Shown here: in pieces, positions 1-7,434 of the stretch | How positions within the stretch are numbered: position 1 is the stretch's first letter | Layout of the letters: each line of letters opens with the position of its first letter | NCBI GenBank assembly: GCA_041907145.1 | Contig: JAYRHW010000275.1 | Coordinates: 1 to 17,783 of the forward strand | Length of the DNA stretch: 17,783 nucleotides | Direction: 5' to 3' | Origin: JAFLCA01 sp041907145 | Lineage (GTDB): Bacteria; Bdellovibrionota_C; UBA2361; JAFLCA01 | Program-made: the position numbers and the translations under genes | The notes under the pieces: model-generated | What the model saw: only the letters and a program-made list of their open reading frames with translations | Database searches by the model: none | Told to the model about the DNA's origin: nothing

Positions 1-1
1 T

Positions 2-592
2 GCAACGGACTATCTCGATCAAATTCGCTTGGTTCACCAGACAGCCGAGCTCTTCCTCGGAGACACTGGACTCAAGCCATTTGCACTCGTGGCAGAGCCA
101 GGGTCCTCTGAACCAGAGCTGCGGTTGAAGAACGCCGAGCTCGACCACTTTATCGAATCGGTGGTGGATGGGGCCGCAGATAGCTTGGACGCTCGAGCTT
201 TTCTCATTGAGGCCAAATATGTAACCGCAGACATCGATCCAGTGAGCGGAGGGTTTATGGGCTTCGCCCCCGAGGCTACCTCGACGCGGTCGCAGGGCGA
301 TCTGCAACTAAGCTCCGCGGTAAGAACATTTGCCGATCTTGATCTGCGGTTTTCCGCAATGGCATCGACAACCCAAGCCGAGTCGGAAGGGGCCTCGTTG
401 ATTGCGATTCCGGTTGCGGCGCAGAATCTGCCGGGGATTGCCACTCGGTATTTAACCCGCTCTTTGCTGGTCGGACTTAGAATCGCAGTTTCCCTCGAAG
501 GAACTTTTACGGGCCGAGCGCTGCAGATGATTGGCCAGGAGCCTATTGTCTATGGATACAAAGTCATTCAGCTTCGAGGAGTAGTACAATGA
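2..592 (+). CDS. Unrecognised protein, C-terminal 196 residues (5' end cut by window edge)
   Basis: The reading frame is open from base 2 to a TGA at 590-592, so the true start lies upstream of the window; the TTG at base 29 is internal to the frame and no better than the upstream codons. I do not recognise the family. The visible part has no cysteines, no obvious membrane segment, no signal peptide and no catalytic motif I can name. It looks like a mixed alpha/beta soluble protein with a hydrophobic stretch near the end (around YLTRSLLVGLRIAVSLEG). Its stop codon overlaps the next start (ATGA at 589-592), so it is translationally coupled to a receiver-domain protein and a hybrid histidine kinase. 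This suggests a part in the same signalling or secretion apparatus, but that is inference from position only. It is real coding sequence because of the long open frame and the precise coupling. Confidence 0.75.
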   Translation, partial: ATDYLDQIRLVHQTAELFLGDTGLKPFALVAEPGSSEPELRLKNAELDHFIESVVDGAADSLDARAFLIEAKYVTADIDPVSGGFMGFAPEATSTRSQGDLQLSSAVRTFADLDLRFSAMASTTQAESEGASLIAIPVAAQNLPGIATRYLTRSLLVGLRIAVSLEGTFTGRALQMIGQEPIVYGYKVIQLRGVVQ

Positions 593-1866
593 GCCAATTT
601 TTGCGTAACTTTTTCGCAAAGCAGAGAAAAGATTCGGTCAACATTGCGCGCTCACTGAGGCGCATCTTGACGGCAGAGCAATATGTGGAAATTCAAGGCC
701 TATTTGCAGATCCTTTGGTACTCTCCAAAGCTGCCTCGGTACTCGACCTGGATGAGCGCGTACTGGTAAGCCAGGTCGCAGGCGAAATAGGTCTTGGCTT
801 TACTCACCGAGTCTTCCCCTATACTGAGGGGCTGCCGGCCGGTTTATCGTGGAGCGCCCTGCGCCAAGCTCACTCGATTCCTGCTATGCTGGCCAATCGA
901 TCGATCGCGCTTATCACCATTGACCTAAGTGCAGCCGACGAACTTCGCTGCGCCTTTAACTTCGCACAAACGACTCTTGCCACCCTACAGGATATCGAAG
1001 CGGCTTTAGACGAGTCCGAGAAGCTTGCTCAAAATACCCATTCCCGAGCCACCTATAGCAGAGAGCGCCTCAGTAGTTTGGCGCAGGCAGTTCTCGCGGC
1101 AGTTATTGAGCAAGTCGGCAATTCCGAGCTTCGCTTCGAACGAAGCGCGGACTCTTTGATGTATTCATTTCAGCTGCCTGGGGGCAGATCAGCGCGCGGA
1201 AGCATTCAACCGATCATGTTCGAGCCCCTGTGGCGACTGCTTCGCGAGAAGGCGGCGCTTGGGCCCTGCACTTTGACAAACTCCTCGGGCGCAAATTGCG
1301 GACAATATTCCGTTCTTGTAGTTGGCGAAAACTCTGCGATTTTGCGCCCTGTACCCCTGTCACTGCCTCGTCCGCCATCAGACTCTAACGTTATTCCATT
1401 TCCCACTCCCGTATCTCCGCCAATTCCAAGGCCGGCCCCTACTGCAGCGGAAGGGCGCCTCGATCAAAGCCTGGCTTCGCCGGCGCAGGTGTGGGTGGTC
1501 GACGACAATGTTACTTTTGTACGGGTGCTCGAGCGCTTTTTCGAGCGGCACTCGCTCAGCGTAACTCATGCATCGGACGGAACGCAGGCGCTTGCGAAGC
1601 TGGAGTCCGCCATGCCCGAACTCATCGTTTGCGACGTGCATATGCCCGGCATGAATGGCACTGACTTATTGAAGGCGCTGCGCTCTAATCCACGATTCGA
1701 CGAGCTTCCCATCATTATGCTGACCTCAGACGATGATATAGAGCTCAAGATCAAACTGCTCGACTTTGGTGCGGACGCTTACCTCAGCAAGAACGAAGAT
1801 CCTCGTTTGCTGTGTGTTCAAGCACATCGTCTCATCTCGCGGGCCCGAAGGAGGCGCGCAGCATGA
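589..1866 (+). CDS. Response-regulator receiver protein with PilB/GspE N-terminal-like half (425 aa)
   Basis: Seen in the sequence: the C-terminal 120 or so residues are a complete receiver domain with the acidic pair D305/D306, phospho-acceptor D349 (CDVHMPG), T379 and K401 (LSKNEDP). The N-terminal 130 residues read like the MshEN/T2SSE_N domain of type II secretion and type IV pilus ATPases (AGEIGLGF, then a stretch ending DIEAAL). Residues around 165-225 resemble the ATPase N1 region, with ELRFERSAD in place of the usual SDIHIEP and a following G and P. No Walker A or B motif follows; instead there is a proline-rich linker (about 255-290) leading to the receiver. MshEN domains are known c-di-GMP binders in MshE; binding here is inference. 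The ATG overlaps the upstream stop, and its own stop overlaps the kinase start. It is a likely phosphorylation partner of the downstream kinase. The receiver call is firm; the ATPase-derived half is a remote-similarity judgement. Confidence 0.85.
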   Translation: MSQFLRNFFAKQRKDSVNIARSLRRILTAEQYVEIQGLFADPLVLSKAASVLDLDERVLVSQVAGEIGLGFTHRVFPYTEGLPAGLSWSALRQAHSIPAMLANRSIALITIDLSAADELRCAFNFAQTTLATLQDIEAALDESEKLAQNTHSRATYSRERLSSLAQAVLAAVIEQVGNSELRFERSADSLMYSFQLPGGRSARGSIQPIMFEPLWRLLREKAALGPCTLTNSSGANCGQYSVLVVGENSAILRPVPLSLPRPPSDSNVIPFPTPVSPPIPRPAPTAAEGRLDQSLASPAQVWVVDDNVTFVRVLERFFERHSLSVTHASDGTQALAKLESAMPELIVCDVHMPGMNGTDLLKALRSNPRFDELPIIMLTSDDDIELKIKLLDFGADAYLSKNEDPRLLCVQAHRLISRARRRRAA

Positions 1867-3677
1867 CCTCCGTCACTATATTCTGGGTCCTAGTGACAAT
1901 TGGAATTGGGGGGATTATCACCCACAATCTCTTTGCCGCGGCAACTGGAGTTATCCTCGCGGCAGGCTATATCGCATACCTCGCCTTCCGTGAGCATCGG
2001 CTCAAGCTAGATCTTGCGCGTTTACTCTCTCTCCCCGCTGAGCTTGGAAGCGAGTCGCTTGAGGAACTGATCGACGCAGTGCGTTATCGCATGCATACTC
2101 GGGAGGAGCCGGCCGCCCCCTCAATTAAAAGTCTCGGCAGATCGATAGAAGTGAAGTTGGCGACGCTTGGGGGCAGCGCCTGTGCGCTCATAAGCAATTC
2201 AGCTGAGCATGGCATCACCATACAGGCGGTGGGGAGCGTTGATGTACTGTCGAAGAGAAGGCTTCAGCACTTTGTAACCCCATTCCTCGAATCGGGCGCG
2301 GACATTGGATTTGGTTTACGGGATGAGACCGCACAAAGTGGCATTCTCTCCAGTTGGCAGCCCTGCGGATTCGCATACACGCTCACGCTTCCGGTTACCA
2401 GCTTAGAGGATCGTGAAGTGCCGCGAGCAGTGCTCTGGATTGGATACCGTGATAGCCCACCCTCCACCGTTCAGACAGAGGCCGCATACGAGTTTGTTAA
2501 GGTGTACGCTTCCGAGTTTGAATCGGGACGGCGCATCGCTGAGCTCAACGCGGCGGCCCAAACCGCGCAGCATGAGAATTCTGAAAAGTCCCAATTCATC
2601 GCCCAAATGTCGCATGACTTGCGCTCACCACTATCCAATGTTCGCTCGATTCTTACCTTGCTGAAGGTCGAGCCAAGAGAATCGGAGCGAGAGGAGCTGA
2701 TTGAAATTGCCCTCGCGAACTGCGCGACTCTTGGGGAAATCACAGAGTCGGTTCTCGACTTAACCCGGCATAGTGCCGGCAAGCTTTTCGCCAAGCCTGA
2801 GCCCTTCGATGTCCGGGAATTGTTGCAGGAGATCCTGGCCTCCTTCGCCATCGCTGCAAAGTTAAAGGGGCTTGATCTAAATTTTGAAAGCCAGGAGCAG
2901 GGTACCATTGCCTACTGCGACCGAGCACAACTAAAACGAGTGCTCGCGAATGTAATGAGCAACGCGATCAAGTACACTCGCAGTGGTTCCGTTGCCCTTA
3001 TTCTCCGAAAATTCAATCATCAGATTGCCGTCGAGATTCGCGACACCGGATGCGGCATGACAAAGGAGGAACTGGACAAGCTCTTTACGCCATTCTCGAG
3101 ATTTCAGGGCGATTCAGTTGAGGGAGTTGGTCTCGGCATGGCAGTGAGCAAGCTTTTAATCGAGCTCAATGGCGGACGAATAGTCGCCACCTCGACGCCT
3201 CGGGCAGGCAGTAAGTTTACCCTCTATATACCCCAGGCCTCGCTAGCCCAAGTGCCAAACTGTCAAACCTCAGACAGCTCGAATTCTATTTCGGGGCAGT
3301 GCGTATTGCTGGTAGATGACGATGTTGACTTCGTCGCTACCATTGGCAAGCTCTTGGAACAACGCGGAGTAAGGATACTCCGCGCCCATTCCTCGTCAGA
3401 TGCTCTAAGCATATTAAACTTCGAACTCCCCACCTGTATAATTACCGACGCCACCATGCCAGGCGGTGGCGCAAGGGAGTTGCTCAAAGGAATGATTGAG
3501 CGGGGCTGGCAACTGCCCTGTCTGGTGCTATCGGGAAGCAAAGACGCCGATCTAGAATCCGAGCTGCGCTCGCTTGGGTGTTCCAAGTTTCTAACCAAGC
3601 CCTCAAGCACGGAGGAAATTGTACATTGGTTGTGCTCAGTACCACAGAATCGAGAGCACTCGCAGAGTGTGGCTTAA
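1863..3677 (+). CDS. Membrane hybrid sensor histidine kinase (HisKA, HATPase, receiver)
   Basis: A 604-residue hybrid kinase. The start chosen is ATG 1863, which overlaps the previous stop as ATGA and has GGAGG about 8 bases upstream; an in-frame ATG at 1812 lies inside the previous gene. In order: two hydrophobic segments (about residues 5-38), a GAF-like sensor region (about 85-225), HisKA with phospho-acceptor H251 (MSHDLRSPL), the ATPase N box with N367 (NVMSNAIKYT), G1 (DTGCGMT) and G2 (GVGLGMAVSK), then a receiver with D485/D486, D529 (TDATMPGGG) and K579. All key residues for autophosphorylation and internal phosphotransfer are present. There is no output domain, so phosphate probably passes onward, possibly to the receiver protein encoded just upstream. 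The membrane segments enclose almost no loop, so a periplasmic sensor is unlikely and the GAF-like region probably reads a cytoplasmic or membrane cue. The stop overlaps the topA stop in TTAA. Confidence 0.93.
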   Translation: MTSVTIFWVLVTIGIGGIITHNLFAAATGVILAAGYIAYLAFREHRLKLDLARLLSLPAELGSESLEELIDAVRYRMHTREEPAAPSIKSLGRSIEVKLATLGGSACALISNSAEHGITIQAVGSVDVLSKRRLQHFVTPFLESGADIGFGLRDETAQSGILSSWQPCGFAYTLTLPVTSLEDREVPRAVLWIGYRDSPPSTVQTEAAYEFVKVYASEFESGRRIAELNAAAQTAQHENSEKSQFIAQMSHDLRSPLSNVRSILTLLKVEPRESEREELIEIALANCATLGEITESVLDLTRHSAGKLFAKPEPFDVRELLQEILASFAIAAKLKGLDLNFESQEQGTIAYCDRAQLKRVLANVMSNAIKYTRSGSVALILRKFNHQIAVEIRDTGCGMTKEELDKLFTPFSRFQGDSVEGVGLGMAVSKLLIELNGGRIVATSTPRAGSKFTLYIPQASLAQVPNCQTSDSSNSISGQCVLLVDDDVDFVATIGKLLEQRGVRILRAHSSSDALSILNFELPTCIITDATMPGGGARELLKGMIERGWQLPCLVLSGSKDADLESELRSLGCSKFLTKPSSTEEIVHWLCSVPQNREHSQSVA

Positions 3678-6310
3678 GCAGCTGCCTTCTTGCCCTTTGA
3701 CTTTCGCGCGGCCGGCTTTTTCTTCTTGGTCGGCTGGCCCTCTTCCGCAGCTAGTTTTGCCACGCGCTGCTCGAGCAGATTAACCGCATCGGCAACGGTC
3801 AATGACTGGGGATCGAGGCCTTTCGGCAACGAAGCGTTCACCTTTCCGTCAGTAACGTAAGGTCCATAGCGGCCACTCTTGATAACCATCATCAATTCAG
3901 AAACAGGATGCTTGCCGACTTCCTTCAACGTCGAGGGCTGCGCGCTCGCACGGCCGCGTCGGCGCGGCTGCTTGAGAAGCTCCAGTGCCTGCTCAAGCGT
4001 CATAGTCAGGGGTGACATCTGATCCATTGGAATCGAGCGGGTCTCAGCGCCAGCTTTGACGTACGGGCCATAGCGCCCGGCCGAAGCAAAGACGTCCTCG
4101 CCCGCTTCGGTCTTCCCGAGCAAACGGGGCAGCGCGAGAATCTGCACGGCCAGGTCCAGCGTAACGGTTTCCGGCGTCATTCCGGGCAGAAGAGAAGCCA
4201 TCTTAGGACGCTCTTCGCCCTCACCTTGATCGCCAAGCTGAATATAAGGACCAAAGCGCCCCTTCTTCAGATAAATAGGCAAATTGAACTCAGGATGACT
4301 GCCCAAAGAAGCCGGGCCCTTTGCCGCTTCAACCAGCAGCGTGAGCGCACGCTCAACATTCATTTCATCCGGCGCCACCATATCAGGGACGCTCGCCCGC
4401 GTTTCACCGTTGGTAATGAAGGGACCGAAGCGTCCTATACGCACCTCGACGACCTTTCCATTGTCCTCGCCCAGCTTGATGCCGTTTACTTCACGAGGGT
4501 CAATCTTAGCCTCGCCGTTTAGCACCAGATCCTTCAGGCCAGGATGCCCGTTGCCGTTATAGAACTTTTTCAGATAAGCCAGATTGTCGGCCTCCCCGCG
4601 AGAAATAGCGTCAAGATCGTCTTCCAAACGCGCGGTAAAGTCATAGTCAACGAGATTGGTAAAGTAGCGCTCCATAAGAGAGGTGAGCACGGTCGCCAAA
4701 AATGTCGGCACAAGCGCCGTCCCCTTCTTGAACGCGTAGGAACGCGAAAGTACGACATCAACAATCGTTGCCCAGGTACTCGGGCGCCCGATTCCTCGGC
4801 GCTCAAGTTCCTTAATGAGCGTGCCTTCGGTAAATCGGGCCGGAGGCTGCGTCTCGTGCGAAAGTGCGTCCAGTGAGCGCACATCCACACCTTCGCCTTG
4901 CGTCAGCTTGGGGAGCACCTTCTCGCGATCTGCTAACTCCTGATCCGGATCGTCGGTGCCCTCGACGTAGACCCGCAAAAATCCGGGGAACTCGATGGTC
5001 TTTCCCGCTGCCCGGAAGGTGGAGTCATCGCAAGCCACTTGCACAGCGACGCGAGTTCCATTGGCGTCCTTCATCTGTGAAGCAATCGTGCGCTGCCAGA
5101 TAAGCTCGTATAGTCGAAACGCCTCGGGGCCGAACTTCTCCTTCACCACCGAGGGCGCAGTGAACTGGGCGCCAGCGGGACGAATAGCCTCGTGGGCTTC
5201 CTGGGCATTTTTGACCTTGGTCTTATACAGCCGCGGCTCGGGCGATAAATACTGGGCGCCGAAATCACGCTCAATCAGGGTACGAGCGGCATTGAGAGCC
5301 TCGTCTGACAGCGTCGTGGAGTCCGTACGCATATAGGTAATGAAGCCGTTCTCATACAAGGTCTGAGCGACTTGCATGGTGCGGCGTGCAGCAAAGCTAA
5401 GTTTTCTGCTCGCTTCTTGCTGCAAGGTGCTGGTGGTGAACGGCGCGTAGGGTCGCTGGCTGTAGGGCTTCTCTTCGATGGAAACAACTTTGGCGTTGCT
5501 CGTGAGAAGTTTTTCGCGCAGTTGATTTGCCTTCTTCTCGTCGAGAAAAACCACATCGGCGTTGGGCAGAAGTTTGCCGGTGTTGGAATCGAAGTCCTTG
5601 CCGAGCGCGACGCGCTTCCCGTTAACATGGGTCAGCTCAGCTTCGAAAAGATCGGAAGGCTCCTTGCTTCCAGTCTTTGAGAAGACGGCTTTGATGTCCC
5701 AATAGACAGACTTACGGAACGCAATGCGCTCGCGCTCACGCTCGACGAGTAGGCGCATGGCAACACTTTGCACGCGTCCGGCACTCAGACGAGGGGCGAC
5801 CTTTTTCCACAGCAGGGGACTTACAGAATAACCGAAAAGACGATCAATGATGCGGCGAGTTTCTTGCGCCTTGACGAGGTTCTCATCGACATCACGCGCC
5901 GACTTAAGCGATGCCTCGATGGCTTCCTTGGTGATCTCGTGGAACACGAGGCGCTTTACCGGAATTTTGGGATTTAAGACCTGCAGCAGATGCCAGCTAA
6001 TTGATTCTCCCTCGCGGTCCTCGTCGGTTGCGAGCAAAAGTTCATCTGCTTCCTTGAGCGCGACTTTTAATTCCTTGACCCGCTTCTTCTTCTCTTCCGG
6101 AATGATGTACAGCGGCTCAAAGCCCTTCTCGATATTCACCCCCAAACGAGACCACTTTTCTTTCTTTATCTCAGCCGGGATTTCGGCGGCATTATTCGGC
6201 AGGTCGCGCACATGGCCATAGGAAGCCAATACCTCGAAGTCCTTGCCCAGGAACTTTCCAATGGTTTTAGCCTTGGTAGGCGACTCAACTATGACCAGGG
6301 TTCTGCTCAT
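3674..6310 (-). CDS. topA: DNA topoisomerase I (type IA), TopA
   Basis: Relaxes negatively supercoiled DNA by a transient 5'-phosphotyrosine break. The start chosen is ATG 6308-6310, giving MSRTLVIVESPTKAKTIG, the canonical N-terminus; the open frame runs 14 codons further up to a TTG but those residues are not conserved. The protein is 878 aa. Seen: Toprim domain with E9 and the acidic pair D96/D98 (ATDEDREGE); the catalytic tyrosine Y326 in FITYMRTDS; and RxSAGRVQS at about 174. The C-terminus has four Toprim_C_rpt-type repeats (GRFGPF/YI at about 623, 685, 745 and 812) rather than the cysteine zinc ribbons of E. coli TopA, and ends in a lysine-rich tail (KKKKPAARKSKGKK) that could bind nucleic acid. 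No Cys4 zinc motif is visible. It converges on the hybrid kinase, sharing four bases at the stops. Confidence 0.98.
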   Translation of the reverse strand: MSRTLVIVESPTKAKTIGKFLGKDFEVLASYGHVRDLPNNAAEIPAEIKKEKWSRLGVNIEKGFEPLYIIPEEKKKRVKELKVALKEADELLLATDEDREGESISWHLLQVLNPKIPVKRLVFHEITKEAIEASLKSARDVDENLVKAQETRRIIDRLFGYSVSPLLWKKVAPRLSAGRVQSVAMRLLVERERERIAFRKSVYWDIKAVFSKTGSKEPSDLFEAELTHVNGKRVALGKDFDSNTGKLLPNADVVFLDEKKANQLREKLLTSNAKVVSIEEKPYSQRPYAPFTTSTLQQEASRKLSFAARRTMQVAQTLYENGFITYMRTDSTTLSDEALNAARTLIERDFGAQYLSPEPRLYKTKVKNAQEAHEAIRPAGAQFTAPSVVKEKFGPEAFRLYELIWQRTIASQMKDANGTRVAVQVACDDSTFRAAGKTIEFPGFLRVYVEGTDDPDQELADREKVLPKLTQGEGVDVRSLDALSHETQPPARFTEGTLIKELERRGIGRPSTWATIVDVVLSRSYAFKKGTALVPTFLATVLTSLMERYFTNLVDYDFTARLEDDLDAISRGEADNLAYLKKFYNGNGHPGLKDLVLNGEAKIDPREVNGIKLGEDNGKVVEVRIGRFGPFITNGETRASVPDMVAPDEMNVERALTLLVEAAKGPASLGSHPEFNLPIYLKKGRFGPYIQLGDQGEGEERPKMASLLPGMTPETVTLDLAVQILALPRLLGKTEAGEDVFASAGRYGPYVKAGAETRSIPMDQMSPLTMTLEQALELLKQPRRRGRASAQPSTLKEVGKHPVSELMMVIKSGRYGPYVTDGKVNASLPKGLDPQSLTVADAVNLLEQRVAKLAAEEGQPTKKKKPAARKSKGKKAAA

Positions 6311-6317
6311 GCACTCT

Positions 6318-6323
6318 ATTATA
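6318..6323 (-). promoter_or_regulatory. Candidate -10 box (TATAAT) for topA
   Basis: A perfect TATAAT lies on the minus strand with only seven bases between it and the topA ATG. Transcription would then begin at or within a base or two of the start codon, giving a leaderless message. No convincing -35 is present at 16-18 bp spacing; a TTGCGA lies too far away (23 bp). No Shine-Dalgarno sequence precedes the ATG, which fits leaderless translation. It could instead be a chance AT-rich stretch with the real promoter upstream. Confidence 0.4.
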
Positions 6324-6526
6324 TAGCGACGGCTCAGGGGCCCTCGTCGCAATCACAATACCGATCTTTCAGTAACTTGCAAGATTAGGCCTTTAAAAAG
6401 CTTCTTAGTGCCTATCGACTTCGGGGTTATCACTGCTGGGCGATTCAGTCCTAGTTGTTCGAAATTTCACAGCAAAAGGTTGTCGGCCCCGCGTGAATTC
6501 CGACCTCCTGGCAATCTTCTCGAATC

Positions 6527-6538
6527 ACGATATATCGT
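6527..6538. repeat. 12-bp perfect palindrome upstream of the EamA gene
   Basis: ACGATATATCGT is self-complementary and ends 14 bases before the chosen ATG (6553) of the permease gene, where a repressor would block transcription or initiation. Nothing else in the 6311-6552 intergenic stretch is recognisable apart from the topA -10 candidate. A role as an operator is inference from symmetry and position. Confidence 0.35.
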
Positions 6539-6552
6539 CGCGGTGGAGCAAA

Positions 6553-7434
6553 ATGGAAGCGACAATCTCCCAAGACAAGGGTCAGCGCAAGCTCGGGGCT
6601 CTGCTCATCGCCGCCTCGGCGATCGTATGGCCGATTTCCTCCAGCCTGTCCGTTCTTATCGAATGGAATTCCTGGGCCGAGGCGATAGTACGAAACATGC
6701 TGGTCGGGGTCTTTCTCCTGATAGGCATTGCCTGGCGACGCTGGCCAAAATTTCGCTTCACGGTACAGGCTGTCTTTGTCGCCTGCATGGTGGGGCTGTC
6801 AAATATCCTCTTTTTGGCGGGGGTGGAGTACTCCTCGGTCAGTAACGGCGTGCTTCTTTACTCGACGTTTCCAGCCATCTCCCTGTCGCTAGACTGCTTG
6901 CTTGGGCGGCGCTGGCCCCAGAGGCTGGAAATGCTGCTCACGATCCTTGCTCTTGAAGGGGCTTACCTGGTGATGGGATGGAACTCCGGCGCTGCGCATT
7001 GGCTTGGCGGTTTGTTTTCGGTCGGCGCGGCGCTGTCCTGGGCGCTGGCGCTGCACTTTGGCGGCAAAACTATGTCGATTCAGGAGATGTTATCCTGCAC
7101 GGCGCATGGCAATTTATGGGTTGGGGTGGCAGCGCTGCCGGTGCTTTTCTGGGCTGCGCCTCCGCCGCTCCCGCTCAGCGATGTCGACGGACTGCTGTCT
7201 GTGGGGCTCATAACCAGCATCGCGTTTGTTCCGTTATGCTTGGGCGTGGGAAAGATCGAGCCGCATCTCGGAGCGCTGATTCAATTGATAGAGATTCCCG
7301 AAGCGCTGCTGCTGGGTCACTTGGCAAACGGTGAGATAATTACCAGTTCAAAAATTGCTGGGGCTATGCTCATTCTCTGCGCGGCAGCACTAGCGGCTTT
7401 TATGCCCATGAAAGAGAAGACCACGAGGAGCTAG
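6553..7434 (+). CDS. EamA/DMT-family permease, about ten membrane helices
   Basis: A 293-residue integral membrane protein of the drug/metabolite transporter superfamily. The start chosen is ATG 6553, which has GGTGGAG seven bases upstream; a GTG at 6493 in the same frame would add 20 polar residues with no ribosome-binding site. About ten hydrophobic helices fall in two halves (roughly residues 12-140 and 150-285), the usual duplicated EamA arrangement. The first helix (LGALLIAASAIVWPISSSL) and the segment SVSNGVLLYSTFPAISL, with the conserved small and proline residues, are typical. The substrate cannot be told from sequence; the family includes amino-acid, nucleoside and metabolite exporters. 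It is monocistronic, divergent from topA and convergent with mnmG, sharing the four bases CTAG at the stops. Confidence 0.85.
   Translation: MEATISQDKGQRKLGALLIAASAIVWPISSSLSVLIEWNSWAEAIVRNMLVGVFLLIGIAWRRWPKFRFTVQAVFVACMVGLSNILFLAGVEYSSVSNGVLLYSTFPAISLSLDCLLGRRWPQRLEMLLTILALEGAYLVMGWNSGAAHWLGGLFSVGAALSWALALHFGGKTMSIQEMLSCTAHGNLWVGVAALPVLFWAAPPPLPLSDVDGLLSVGLITSIAFVPLCLGVGKIEPHLGALIQLIEIPEALLLGHLANGEIITSSKIAGAMLILCAAALAAFMPMKEKTTRS

Noticed and set aside
5803..5811. A DnaA-box match inside topA
   Set aside because: It is a single isolated match in coding sequence, about what chance predicts for a window of this size.
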